In this document: positions 1 through 8,471 of the stretch, piece after piece
Numbering within the stretch: position 1 is the first letter of the stretch
Layout of the letters: the number at the start of each line of letters is the position of its first letter
Assembly: GCF_000420365.1 (NCBI RefSeq)
Contig: NZ_ATUU01000004.1
Span: 81,577-145,576 of the forward strand
Length of the DNA: 64,000 bases
Source: Weissella halotolerans DSM 20190
GTDB lineage: Bacteria; Bacillota; Bacilli; Lactobacillales; Lactobacillaceae
Reading direction: 5' to 3'
Made by a program: the position numbers and the translations under genes
Notes under the pieces: model-generated
Seen by the model: only the letters and a program-made list of their open reading frames with translations
Databases searched by the model: none
What the model was told of the DNA's origin: nothing

Positions 1-1
1 A

Positions 2-382
2 ATGCAAGAAGATTACGGTCAATTGAGTCCTGAGCAGCAACTCAAACGTTTAGCAGGAACAGATGATGTGATTTATGCAAATGAACCCGGAACACCGTTA
101 CCCTATTATCGATTAGAAGATGAACATAATGGGTTGGCGATCTATGGCGGTTTAAATGAAATGTTTGCTAAGCGGTTGGGGCGCATTACCCGCGTTGGGT
201 TACAAAAGACAGCCGATGCACAAAAAGAGTATGATCTCTATATTGCCACCGCCGTGATTACTGGTGGTCCCGGTCATGAACGTGGCCGGTCAGGCTTACA
301 TACGGTGGTCCACCCTTACACCTTAAAGGTCGAGTTAGCCTACCAGAAGAGAAATAATAACGAACATTCTGATAACAAATAA
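2..382 (+). CDS. Unrecognised protein, probably the C-terminal part of a longer gene
   Basis: A 126-residue open frame runs from the window edge to a TAA stop. The first ATG is at base 2, so no ribosome binding site can be seen and the gene may begin outside the window. The product is soluble-looking, with no membrane segment or signal peptide, a mixed alpha/beta composition and a charged polar tail rich in Asn and Lys. I do not recognise a family. It is followed by a promoter and a terminator-like hairpin before glnQ, so it appears to be the end of a separate transcription unit. Confidence 0.55.
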   Translation: MQEDYGQLSPEQQLKRLAGTDDVIYANEPGTPLPYYRLEDEHNGLAIYGGLNEMFAKRLGRITRVGLQKTADAQKEYDLYIATAVITGGPGHERGRSGLHTVVHPYTLKVELAYQKRNNNEHSDNK

Positions 383-415
383 CCATTTAGTTAAGCTAAT
401 CTTAGTAGTCAGTGA

Positions 416-444
416 TTGACAGGGTTAATTGTTAAGCATAATAT
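416..444 (+). promoter_or_regulatory. Promoter for the glnQHPP operon
   Basis: TTGACA at 416-421 and TAATAT at 439-444 are separated by 17 bases, a near-ideal housekeeping sigma promoter. Transcription would start near 451, immediately before the hairpin at 458-484. Confidence 0.65.
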
Positions 445-457
445 TATTAATAATAGC

Positions 458-489
458 ACCCGGCATGGATAGACTATGTCGGGTTTTTT
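458..489 (+). terminator. Terminator-like hairpin between the first gene and glnQ
   Basis: ACCCGGCA at 458-465 pairs with TGTCGGGT at 477-484 (one G-U pair) and is followed by six T. It may end the upstream gene. It also lies just after the predicted start of the glnQ transcript, so it could act as a 5' leader hairpin. Confidence 0.6.
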
Positions 490-547
490 CTTAGCAGACA
501 ATGCAGATATCAAGAGTGTAGGCTGTATGTTAGAGGAGGAGTCTGGG

Positions 548-1282
548 ATGTCGATGATAGAATTTAAAGATGTTGAGAAGTATTACGGTGATTTTCATGC
601 CCTTAAGGATATTAATTTGGATGTTGAAACAGGCGAAACCGTGGTGCTCATCGGTCCTTCTGGGTCAGGTAAATCAACCTTAATTCGCTCTGTTAATGGT
701 CTGGAAACGATTCAAAAGGGCCAATTAATTGTAAATGGTCAAGATTTAGCGGATCCTAAAACGAATTTAAATCGGATTCGTAAGGATGTGGGGATGGTTT
801 TTCAACATTTCAACCTTTATGCGAATAAGACAGTCTTGGAGAACATTATGTTGGCTCCCCGTTTAGTCTTGCATCGAGATGAAGCCGAGAATAAAAAAGT
901 TGCCATGGGTCTACTAGAAAGAGTTAATTTAGTTGATCAGGCAAATAAGTACCCCTCAACCTTATCTGGTGGTCAGCAACAGCGGATTGCCATTGCGCGT
1001 TCTTTAGCCATGAAGCCAAAGGCGTTGCTTTTTGATGAACCAACATCAGCCTTAGATCCAGAAATGGTTAATGACGTTTTAAAATTTATGCGTGAAATTG
1101 CGCAAGATTCGTCGATGACCATGTTAGTTGTGACCCACGAGATGGGCTTTGCCAAGCAAGTTGCAGATCGAGTTATTTTTATGGCTGACGGTCAAATCCT
1201 AGAAGATTCGCCAACCAAGGAATTCTTTGAACAACCAAGTGAACCACGTGCGCGCAAGTTTTTGTCACAGATTGTGCATTAG
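548..1282 (+). CDS. glnQ: Amino-acid (glutamine-type) ABC transporter ATPase
   Basis: This is the 244-residue ATP-hydrolysing subunit of a polar amino-acid importer, probably for glutamine/glutamate or a related amino acid. Walker A GPSGSGKST is at residues 36-44, the signature LSGGQQQR near 139-146, Walker B LLFDEP near 161-166, and the switch histidine follows in VVTHE. Length and motifs are typical of the GlnQ/HisP family. The frame is open further upstream, but I chose the ATG at 548 because GAGGAGGA lies seven bases before it; ATG 554 is a weaker alternative. It is the first gene of a four-gene operon with a binding protein and two permeases. Exact substrate is not shown by the sequence. 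Confidence 0.93.
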   Translation: MSMIEFKDVEKYYGDFHALKDINLDVETGETVVLIGPSGSGKSTLIRSVNGLETIQKGQLIVNGQDLADPKTNLNRIRKDVGMVFQHFNLYANKTVLENIMLAPRLVLHRDEAENKKVAMGLLERVNLVDQANKYPSTLSGGQQQRIAIARSLAMKPKALLFDEPTSALDPEMVNDVLKFMREIAQDSSMTMLVVTHEMGFAKQVADRVIFMADGQILEDSPTKEFFEQPSEPRARKFLSQIVH

Positions 1283-1294
1283 GAGGTGGTGAAG

Positions 1295-2134
1295 ATGGCA
1301 AGAAAAGTTAATCAATGGTTAGCAACGGCCCTGACCACCGGTGGGATGGTCTTACTGGCCTTGGGCTTATCGACTGCAACGGCCTCAGAAGTTAAGAATG
1401 AAGCCTACCAACGTATTCAAAAGAGTGACCAAATGGTTTGGGGTGTGAAAGGTGATACGCGGTTAATGGGCTTGATGGATATTAAGACTGGTAAATTACA
1501 AGGTTTTGATATTGATATGGCCCGTGAGGTAACGCATCATATTGACCCTAAGTTAAAAGTGAAGTTGACTCAAGTTACTTCGGGAACCCGGGTACCAATG
1601 CTTTTAAATGGGAATATTGATGCTGTCATTGCAACCATGACCATTACGCCGGAACGACAGAAGGTGGTTGCCTTTTCTGACCCTTACTTTAATGCCGGGC
1701 AGGCGATCATGGTCCGTAAAGATAGTAAGATAAAGTCAGTCAAGGATCTTAATAAGTCAGGAGTTAGAGTCCTTGGGGTAACTGGGTCTAATTCTGAACA
1801 AAATATGAAAAAGGCTGCGCCTAAAGCTAAGGTGGTTAGTTTACCCGACTATGCAACTGCAATGACGGCTCTGGAAACTGGGCAAGGTGATGCGTTGACT
1901 AGCGATAGTGGTATTCTTTATGGACTTGCTTATGGGGATCAGAAGGTTAAGGTGGTCGGCAAAACCTTCACCGAGGAGCCCTATGGAATTGCCCTAGATA
2001 AAAACAACCCCAAGTTGCAAAAAAAGGTTAACCAAGCCATTAAAAAGATGCGCAAGGATGGTAGCTACGACCACTTGGTAAAGAAGTGGTTCAGTAGGGT
2101 GCCTGGTCTTGACTGGAAGGAGATTGCTAAATAA
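1295..2134 (+). CDS. glnH: Amino-acid ABC transporter substrate-binding protein without lipobox
   Basis: A 279-residue family-3 solute-binding protein that captures an amino acid outside the cell for the GlnP permeases. Residues 1 to about 34 form a signal peptide: basic start, hydrophobic core, then a signal-peptidase-I-like site in STATAS. There is no cysteine after the hydrophobic core, so this is not a standard lipoprotein. The rest follows the periplasmic-binding fold, with the early GFDIDMA motif and the NGNIDAVIATMTIT stretch typical of the family. It is rich in lysine, especially near the C-terminus. AGGAGG at 1281-1286, overlapping the glnQ stop region, supports ATG 1295 rather than the upstream GTG codons. 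Its last base overlaps the next start (TAATG). Confidence 0.9.
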   Translation: MARKVNQWLATALTTGGMVLLALGLSTATASEVKNEAYQRIQKSDQMVWGVKGDTRLMGLMDIKTGKLQGFDIDMAREVTHHIDPKLKVKLTQVTSGTRVPMLLNGNIDAVIATMTITPERQKVVAFSDPYFNAGQAIMVRKDSKIKSVKDLNKSGVRVLGVTGSNSEQNMKKAAPKAKVVSLPDYATAMTALETGQGDALTSDSGILYGLAYGDQKVKVVGKTFTEEPYGIALDKNNPKLQKKVNQAIKKMRKDGSYDHLVKKWFSRVPGLDWKEIAK

Positions 2135-2781
2135 TGTGGACATTATTTCAAAGTCATGCAAATGAATTTATTTCTGGTTTTGGTTGGACCATTTTATCAA
2201 GCATCATTGCGCTGGCAGGATCGTTAGTTTTAGGGACTGTCTTTGCCTTAATGGAAGTGGTGCCGAATCGCTTAACCAATATAATTGCAAAAATATATAT
2301 TGAGATTGTACGAAATATCCCGTTGCTGGTTATCACGATGTTCTTTTATGTGGTTGTGGCCAGAGTCTGGCATCTAAATGGTTTTGCAGCAGGTACGATT
2401 GGTTTGACCCTTTATACATCAGCCTTTATTGCTGAGACGGTTCGGGCTGGTATTAACTCAGTTGATAAGGGCCAACTAGAAGGCGCTTTATCCAATGGCC
2501 TTTCCTGGTGGGAAAGTATGCGCTATGTGGTGTTACCACAAGCCTTTCGTTTGGTGATTCCGCCATTGGGTAACCAATTTATTTCCTTGATTAAGAATTC
2601 ATCCATTTTGGCTTTCGTAGCTGGCATGGATTTAATGTATCAAGCCAATATGTTATCGCAGGCGACCTTTGATACCTTTGGTCCCTACATTATTGTGGGT
2701 ATCCTCTACCTGATTTTAACGATGCCCCTAAGTTATTATATGCAGTATTTAGAAAAGCACTTAGCACAAGGGGGGGCCTAA
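2134..2781 (+). CDS. glnP: Amino-acid ABC transporter permease, first subunit
   Basis: This 215-residue integral membrane protein is one of two permease subunits that would form the heterodimeric channel of the amino-acid importer. About five hydrophobic segments are visible. The cytoplasmic EAA loop that contacts the ATPase is seen around residues 112-145 (INSVDKGQLEGALSNGL, then VLPQAFR). Its start overlaps the glnH stop by one base, which implies translational coupling. It resembles the following gene over its whole length, as usual for these paired permeases. Confidence 0.92.
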   Translation: MWTLFQSHANEFISGFGWTILSSIIALAGSLVLGTVFALMEVVPNRLTNIIAKIYIEIVRNIPLLVITMFFYVVVARVWHLNGFAAGTIGLTLYTSAFIAETVRAGINSVDKGQLEGALSNGLSWWESMRYVVLPQAFRLVIPPLGNQFISLIKNSSILAFVAGMDLMYQANMLSQATFDTFGPYIIVGILYLILTMPLSYYMQYLEKHLAQGGA

Positions 2782-2784
2782 ACA

Positions 2785-3441
2785 ATGCAAGAATTAATAC
2801 AAGCTTATTCATGGATTAATTTACGCTTTCTCCTAATGGGGTTGTGGGTGACAATTGAAGTTTCTGTCATTTCAATCGGTTTGAGTTTTGTGATTGGGTC
2901 ACTCTTAGGTATTATCCGTTATATGAAGTTAGGCTGGTTTTCTAAAATTGTCGGCTTTATTGTTGACGTGATTCGTAACCTGCCCCTGCTGTTAATTATC
3001 TTCTTCACCTATTTTGGGTTACCTAAGATTGGTATCCATATGGGCGTGATGATGTCGACAACGGTAGCCATGACAATCTTTGAGTCCGCCATGATTGCTG
3101 AAATTGTCCGTTCTGGAATTCTTGCTGTGCCAAAAGGGCAGTTGGAAGGCGCCCTATCAAATGGGTTAACCATGCCAGAAACGTTATGGCATATTTTATT
3201 GCCCCAGGCCTATAAGAAAATGATTCCTCCTTTGGTATCACAGTTTGTGTCGTTAATTAAAGATACTTCTTTAGCAACGATTATTATGTTGCCAGAGGTA
3301 ACCTTCCGGGCCCAAACGATTTATGCGCAAAAGCCCCAGGCCATTATTCCCATGTTTATCATGTTGGCCTTACTTTATTTCGTATTAAACTTTACAGTTT
3401 CACAACTAGGCAGTTATTTTGACCGTCGTATGGAAGCTTAA
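2785..3441 (+). CDS. glnP: Amino-acid ABC transporter permease, second subunit
   Basis: A 218-residue partner permease for the same importer, starting three bases after the preceding stop. It has the same membrane topology and an EAA loop around residues 115-150 (GILAVPKGQLEGALSNGL, LLPQAYK). The region coding GQLEGALSNGL is shared with the first permease. This is the last gene of the operon; a strong terminator follows at 3456-3491. Confidence 0.92.
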   Translation: MQELIQAYSWINLRFLLMGLWVTIEVSVISIGLSFVIGSLLGIIRYMKLGWFSKIVGFIVDVIRNLPLLLIIFFTYFGLPKIGIHMGVMMSTTVAMTIFESAMIAEIVRSGILAVPKGQLEGALSNGLTMPETLWHILLPQAYKKMIPPLVSQFVSLIKDTSLATIIMLPEVTFRAQTIYAQKPQAIIPMFIMLALLYFVLNFTVSQLGSYFDRRMEA

Positions 3442-3455
3442 TAAGAATAAACCAG

Positions 3456-3491
3456 AAAAAGAACTAGTGTTTACGGCACTAGTTCTTTTTT
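3456..3491 (+). terminator. Terminator of the gln-type operon
   Basis: AAAAAGAACTAGTG pairs perfectly with CACTAGTTCTTTTT around a seven-base loop, and the 3' arm runs into a T tract. Confidence 0.9.
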
Positions 3492-3577
3492 CTTAGCTAA
3501 ATTAAGGTTTTTAATGAGTAAATGTAAAGTAAAATACGCATTTGATTAAAATAATGTGGATAAAATTAGAAAAATGA

Positions 3578-3606
3578 TTGACAGTGTTAATATGACAGTT
3601 TATATT
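3578..3606 (+). promoter_or_regulatory. Promoter for oppABCDF
   Basis: TTGACA at 3578-3583 and TATATT at 3601-3606 with a 17-base spacer. The surrounding 3495-3660 stretch is AT-rich and holds no gene. Confidence 0.7.
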
Positions 3607-3664
3607 TGTTAAACAAAGTTGATTTCTCATCAAATTTTAAGAAGAGTAAAAGAGGGTACCGGTT

Positions 3665-5290
3665 ATGAAAAAACTAACAAAGAACATTGCACTCTTATCG
3701 GCTGGTCTCGCAACTGCGGGGGCCCTTGGCACCGTTTCAGCGGATGCAGCTAAGTATAAAACAATTCGTTGGTCGCAAAGTGACATTCTAAGTAGTATGG
3801 ATCCATCAAAGACAACAACGAATATTGATTTTACTGCCATTACAGCTACTGGTGATGGCTTGTACCGGGCTAATCAAAAAGGCGATTTTGTACTGTCAGC
3901 GGCGGATTCAGTTGAAGAATCAGAGGATGGCTTAACCAACACCTTTAAATTAAAGCCTGATTTGAAATGGTCGAATGGTGATCCACTGACGGCCCACGAT
4001 TTTGTTTATGGTTGGCAACGGACGAATGATCCTAAGACGGCGTCACAGTATGCCTACCTGTACTCGGGTATCAACAATGCGGATGCCATCCAAAAGGGTG
4101 ATGAAAAGGACTTGAGTAAGCTAGGGGTGAAAGCCTTGGACGATCAGACCCTGCAGGTTGAATTAGAAAAGCCAATGCCACAGTTAAAGTCGATTCTTGC
4201 TAATGCACCGTTCTTCCCACAAAATGAAAAGTTCGTTAAGCATGCGGGCAAGAAATACGGGACAGCCGCTAAGTACACCTTGTCTTCAGGCCCTTATAAG
4301 ATGAAAAAGTGGTCTGGTTCTAGTGATACCTACACCTTAGTTAAAAATAAGAACTATTATGATGCGGATGTTGTTAAGACACCAAAAATCAAGATGGCCA
4401 CGGTTAAAGAGCAAAACACTGGCTATAACCTATACAAGTCTAATAAGTTGGACTATACGACCCTGTCACCAGAACAGGTAAAGAAGGCTAAGAATACTAA
4501 GGCCTACCGGACGATTCCAGAAGCTACGACAGCCTACCTTCAACTGAATGAAAAGAAGGTTAAGGCCTTCAAGAATACCAAGGTGCGGCAAGCCTTCTCT
4601 TATGCAATTGACCGTGAGACCTTTGCTGATAAAATTCTGACTGGTAGCGCAACGCCAGCTAAAACGTTTACCGCAACGAAGTTGGTTAAGGATCCTAACA
4701 CAGGAAAGGACTTTGCTAAGTCAGCGGCAGTCAAAGGAGTCAACACCTACAATCTTAAAAAGGCTCAGAAGCTTTTGAAACAGGGAATGAAGGAAGCCGG
4801 GGTTAAGAAGATTAAGGTACAAATGTTGACCGACGACACATCTGGTGCAAAACGGTCAGCCCAATTTGTTCAGTCACAGTATGAAAAGCTAGATGGCGTT
4901 AAGGTAACGATTAAGACCGTGCCATTTAAGCAACGGATTAACCTATCTGAGAAGCGTGATTTTGATATGGTGGTTTCCCTCTGGGGAGCTGACTATGCTG
5001 ATCCATCAACCTTCTTAGACTTGTATAAGTCCGATTCTTCCTTCAATGAAGGTGGCTGGAAGAATGAGGAGTACGATCAACTCCTTGATGATGCAGCCAA
5101 TAAGAACGTCAATGATCCTAAGGCACGCTTTAAGGATTTGACTAAGGCAGAACAAATCTTAGATAAGGAAGCTGGCTTAGTACCTTTGTACTACCGGTCA
5201 CAGGCAGCCTTGCAACGGACTAGCATTAAGCACATGGTTACAAACACCTCTGGAGCTAGTTTCGACTGGAAGTGGGCCTACAAAAAATAA
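3665..5290 (+). CDS. oppA: Oligopeptide ABC transporter substrate-binding protein without lipobox
   Basis: This 541-residue family-5 solute-binding protein binds peptides outside the cell and delivers them to OppBC. The N-terminus is a clear signal peptide (MKKLTKN, hydrophobic stretch, SADA cleavage-like site near residue 27) but contains no lipobox cysteine. Family features include WSNGDPLTAHDFVYGWQR near residues 102-119 and the SGPYKMKKW region near 210. The protein is markedly lysine-rich. It is the first gene of a complete opp operon behind a strong promoter and is followed by a 13-bp stem hairpin that may set its mRNA level apart from the downstream genes. A DppA/MppA-type role cannot be excluded. 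Confidence 0.92.
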   Translation: MKKLTKNIALLSAGLATAGALGTVSADAAKYKTIRWSQSDILSSMDPSKTTTNIDFTAITATGDGLYRANQKGDFVLSAADSVEESEDGLTNTFKLKPDLKWSNGDPLTAHDFVYGWQRTNDPKTASQYAYLYSGINNADAIQKGDEKDLSKLGVKALDDQTLQVELEKPMPQLKSILANAPFFPQNEKFVKHAGKKYGTAAKYTLSSGPYKMKKWSGSSDTYTLVKNKNYYDADVVKTPKIKMATVKEQNTGYNLYKSNKLDYTTLSPEQVKKAKNTKAYRTIPEATTAYLQLNEKKVKAFKNTKVRQAFSYAIDRETFADKILTGSATPAKTFTATKLVKDPNTGKDFAKSAAVKGVNTYNLKKAQKLLKQGMKEAGVKKIKVQMLTDDTSGAKRSAQFVQSQYEKLDGVKVTIKTVPFKQRINLSEKRDFDMVVSLWGADYADPSTFLDLYKSDSSFNEGGWKNEEYDQLLDDAANKNVNDPKARFKDLTKAEQILDKEAGLVPLYYRSQAALQRTSIKHMVTNTSGASFDWKWAYKK

Positions 5291-5312
5291 TTAAAACAGG
5301 ATAGATGCATGA

Positions 5313-5346
5313 ACAGCATGGTGGATGTTGACGTCTACCATGCTGT
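5313..5346 (+). promoter_or_regulatory. Intercistronic hairpin between oppA and oppB
   Basis: A 13-base stem (5313-5325 with 5334-5346, one G-U pair) and an eight-base loop, with no T run after it. It resembles the mRNA-stabilising or partially terminating hairpins often found after binding-protein genes. Confidence 0.6.
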
Positions 5347-5384
5347 CCTTGTGCTAACTACAAGATAGGAAGGTTTGTTGAACA

Positions 5385-6305
5385 ATGTTTAAATATGTTA
5401 TGAAACGCCTAGGGATTATTGTTTTTACCCTAATCTTAATTATTTCGGCGACGTTCTTCCTAATGAAGTTAATGCCTGGTTCGCCGTTGGCAAATGCCGA
5501 ACGTCTATCAGGTGATCAGCAGCGGCTAATTGAGGCCCAATACGGCTTGGACAAGCCACTGTTGGTTCAATACTGGAACTACTTGGTTAATGCCTTGCAT
5601 CTTGATTTTGGAACATCCTTCCAGTTTCAAGGACAACCGGTATCAACCTTAATTGCACAGCGCATTGGCCCTTCGGCTCAACTGGGAATTCAAGCAATTG
5701 TCTTTGGGGTGATTGCCGGAATCGGGCTAGGGGCGGCGGCAGCAGTCCGGCGTAATACGAAGACTGATACTGCGCTGTCTATTTTGGCCGTATTAGGTAT
5801 CTCAGTTCCTTCCTTTGTGGTGGCAGCGCTATTGCAATATTACATTGGCTTAAAGCTTGATTGGTTACCAATTGCGGGTTGGGAAGGTTTTGCCTATACA
5901 ATTTTGCCTACCATTGCCCTAGGCTTACAGCCGCTGGCGATTTCGGCTCGCTTTATTCGCACGGAAATGGTTGAAGTGATGGGGTCGGACTATATCGAAT
6001 TGGCCCGGGCTAAGGGCTTGTCTCGTAGTGAGATCGTTTGGAAACACGCTTTGCGAAATTCACTGATTCCCCTGGTTACCTTAATTGGCCCCATGGCCGT
6101 TAATTTGATGACCGGATCAATCGTCATTGAGCAGATCTTTACCATTCCCGGAATTGGTAGTCAGTTTGTTAATTCTATTTTGACGAACGATTATCCGGTA
6201 ATTATGGGGACTACAATTGTATATTCAATGATGCTGATGGTGGTCTTGCTCATTACCGATGTTGTCTATGGGTTAATTGATCCCCGCATTCGCTTGGCAG
6301 ATTAA
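5385..6305 (+). CDS. oppB: Oligopeptide ABC transporter permease OppB
   Basis: A 306-residue inner permease of the peptide importer with six predicted membrane segments. The N-terminal segment with a MPGSP motif near residues 30-34 and the EAA loop (YIELARAKGLSRSEIVWKHALRNSLIP, about residues 201-227) are characteristic of the OppB/DppB family. It pairs with OppC, encoded 11 bases downstream. A Shine-Dalgarno AGGAAGG lies before the ATG. Confidence 0.94.
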   Translation: MFKYVMKRLGIIVFTLILIISATFFLMKLMPGSPLANAERLSGDQQRLIEAQYGLDKPLLVQYWNYLVNALHLDFGTSFQFQGQPVSTLIAQRIGPSAQLGIQAIVFGVIAGIGLGAAAAVRRNTKTDTALSILAVLGISVPSFVVAALLQYYIGLKLDWLPIAGWEGFAYTILPTIALGLQPLAISARFIRTEMVEVMGSDYIELARAKGLSRSEIVWKHALRNSLIPLVTLIGPMAVNLMTGSIVIEQIFTIPGIGSQFVNSILTNDYPVIMGTTIVYSMMLMVVLLITDVVYGLIDPRIRLAD

Positions 6306-6316
6306 GGAGGAAAACA

Positions 6317-7342
6317 ATGGCTGAACAAGCAACAGGATTAACAGCTGAAGGGTTTGATTTTATACCAATGGATCGGGCCATGACGGCCGAAAAAATTGAT
6401 CGTCCTGCATTAAGTTTCCGCCAAGATGCTTGGCGGCGGTTAAAGAAAAACAAGGGGGCTTTGGTCTCGTTTTGGATTCTGATCATCGTCTTCTTGTTTG
6501 CCTTTTTATCGGTTCCCTATGCGAATCCTAAGACTACTTCCCATCAAGATGTGATGCAGCAAAATTTACCACCTAAGCTGCCAGGAAATATTCCAGGTCT
6601 TCGTGGTGAAACAGTGGTTGATGGTGAAAAGATTGATGCTTATGCTGACGCTGGTTTACCAAAGGATGTCTACCATCCCTTTGGAACTGATGAATTTGGT
6701 CGGGATCTCTTTAAGCGTGTTCTCTATGGAACACGGGTTTCATTAGAAGTGGCGCTGATTGCTGCCCTGATTGACTTAGTGATCGGAATTACCTTTGGAA
6801 TGATATCTGGTTGGATGGGTGGCCGTGTTGATCTGGTCATGCAACGGATTATCGAAATTGTATCTTCTATTCCAAACTTGGTAGTCTTTGTGCTTTTAAT
6901 TTTAATTATGAAGCCTGGCATGTTTTCAATTGCCTTAGGAATTGCGCTCACTTCTTGGGTGACGATGGCCCGTCTGGTACGAGCTGATGTCCTATCAGCG
7001 AAGGAACAAGATTATATTTCCGCAGCACGAACTTTGGGATCAAGCTCTTGGTGGATTGGGCTTAAACACCTACTACCTAATATGTCATCAACAATTATCG
7101 TCCAGTTGATGTTTACTATTCCATCAGCAATTTTCTTTGAAGCTTTGCTTTCTTATATGGGGTTAGGTATTCCCGTACCAATGGCATCATTGGGAACCTT
7201 GTTGAATGATGGACAGAAGGTCTTTCAGTTTTATCCTTATCAATTAATTATCCCAGCGATTGTCTTATCAGTGATCATGATTGCCTTTAACCTGCTTGGC
7301 GACGGGTTACGAGATGCATTTGACCCACGGACACGGGATTAG
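6317..7342 (+). CDS. oppC: Oligopeptide ABC transporter permease OppC
   Basis: A 341-residue permease partner of OppB. It has the long cytoplasmic N-terminus and first membrane segment (residues about 50-70) of OppC, then an extracellular stretch with HPFGTDEFGRDLFKRVLYG near residues 115-133, a family hallmark. The EAA loop is DYISAARTLGSSSWWIGLKHLLPN near 232-255. AAGGAGG sits just before the ATG. The N-terminal extension and a 45-residue insertion before the HPFGTDE motif are within the range seen in lactic acid bacteria. Confidence 0.94.
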   Translation: MAEQATGLTAEGFDFIPMDRAMTAEKIDRPALSFRQDAWRRLKKNKGALVSFWILIIVFLFAFLSVPYANPKTTSHQDVMQQNLPPKLPGNIPGLRGETVVDGEKIDAYADAGLPKDVYHPFGTDEFGRDLFKRVLYGTRVSLEVALIAALIDLVIGITFGMISGWMGGRVDLVMQRIIEIVSSIPNLVVFVLLILIMKPGMFSIALGIALTSWVTMARLVRADVLSAKEQDYISAARTLGSSSWWIGLKHLLPNMSSTIIVQLMFTIPSAIFFEALLSYMGLGIPVPMASLGTLLNDGQKVFQFYPYQLIIPAIVLSVIMIAFNLLGDGLRDAFDPRTRD

Positions 7343-7359
7343 AAGGAGTGAAGACGGTT

Positions 7360-8469
7360 ATGGCAGAGAAAGTACTTACAGTAGATAACCTAAAGATTAA
7401 TTTTCATACTGATAGTGGTGAGGTACAAGCAATTGGAGACGTCTCCTTTGATCTAGCTAAAGGTGAAACCTTGGCGATTGTGGGTGAGTCGGGTTCAGGG
7501 AAGTCGGTGACAACCCGATCAATCATGGGCCTATTAGCGAAAAATGCGCAAGTAGACCACGGACAAATCACCTTTAAGGGCCAAAATATTCTTGATCTAT
7601 CAGAGAAACAGTTACAAGACTTGCGAGGATCGGAAATTGCTATGATTTTCCAGGACCCAATGACCTCCTTGGATCCTACGATGAAGATCGGCCAGCAGAT
7701 TGCCGAACCATTGATTAAACATCAAAAGCTGAGTAAGCAAGCAGCTTTAGAGCAAGCCTTGGAGATGATGAAGGCCGTTGGAATTCCAAATGCTGAGGCC
7801 CACCTTAATGACTATCCCCACCAGTTTTCTGGTGGAATGCGCCAACGAATTGTGATTGCGATTGCCTTAATTGATCATCCGGAAATTTTGATTGCTGATG
7901 AGCCAACAACGGCCCTTGACGTTACAATTCAAGCACAAATTTTAAATCTTATTAAAAACATCCAACAGGCTAGTGCGTCATCTGTAATTTTTATTACGCA
8001 TGACTTAGGGGTTGTAGCTGGAGTGGCTGACCGCGTTGCCGTTATGTATGCTGGTCAGATTGTTGAGATTGGGACCGTGGATGAGATCTTCTACTTTCCA
8101 CAACATCCTTATACTTGGGGCCTGCTTAATTCGATGCCAACGGTGGAGACTAGAACAGGTGTCTTAGAATCTATTCCAGGTACGCCACCAGATTTGTTAA
8201 ATCCACCAGTTGGGGATGCTTTTACAGCTCGAAATAAGTATGCGCTGGCAATTGACGAACAGAGGCAACCGCCTTACTTTCAATTGTCGCCTACTCATTT
8301 TGCGGCAACCTGGTTACTAGATGACCGGGCACCTGAAGTAACGCCACCAATGGAGATTCAACGCCGCTGGCAACGTTATATCAAAAAGCATCCTGAAGCA
8401 CTGGAACAACGAGCACAGGCGAAAGAGGTGTCAACGACCTTAGCATTAACGGGAAAGGAGGATATGTAA
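7360..8469 (+). CDS. oppD: Oligopeptide ABC transporter ATPase OppD
   Basis: A 369-residue ATPase of the peptide importer. Walker A GESGSGKS is near residues 45-52, the signature FSGGMRQR near 155-162 and Walker B ILIADEP near 176-182. The C-terminal oligopeptide-transporter domain includes IPGTPPDLLNPPVGDAFTARN, although the CxxR-type cysteine cluster often found here is absent. I chose ATG 7360 over an upstream in-frame GTG at 7348, since that GTG overlaps the AAGGAG ribosome binding site (7343-7348). Confidence 0.93.
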   Translation: MAEKVLTVDNLKINFHTDSGEVQAIGDVSFDLAKGETLAIVGESGSGKSVTTRSIMGLLAKNAQVDHGQITFKGQNILDLSEKQLQDLRGSEIAMIFQDPMTSLDPTMKIGQQIAEPLIKHQKLSKQAALEQALEMMKAVGIPNAEAHLNDYPHQFSGGMRQRIVIAIALIDHPEILIADEPTTALDVTIQAQILNLIKNIQQASASSVIFITHDLGVVAGVADRVAVMYAGQIVEIGTVDEIFYFPQHPYTWGLLNSMPTVETRTGVLESIPGTPPDLLNPPVGDAFTARNKYALAIDEQRQPPYFQLSPTHFAATWLLDDRAPEVTPPMEIQRRWQRYIKKHPEALEQRAQAKEVSTTLALTGKEDM

Positions 8470-8471
8470 AG

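Noticed and set aside
476..547. Upstream extension of glnQ by 24 residues
   Set aside because: It would begin inside a terminator-like hairpin with no ribosome binding site and is not part of the family; ATG 548 has a strong site.
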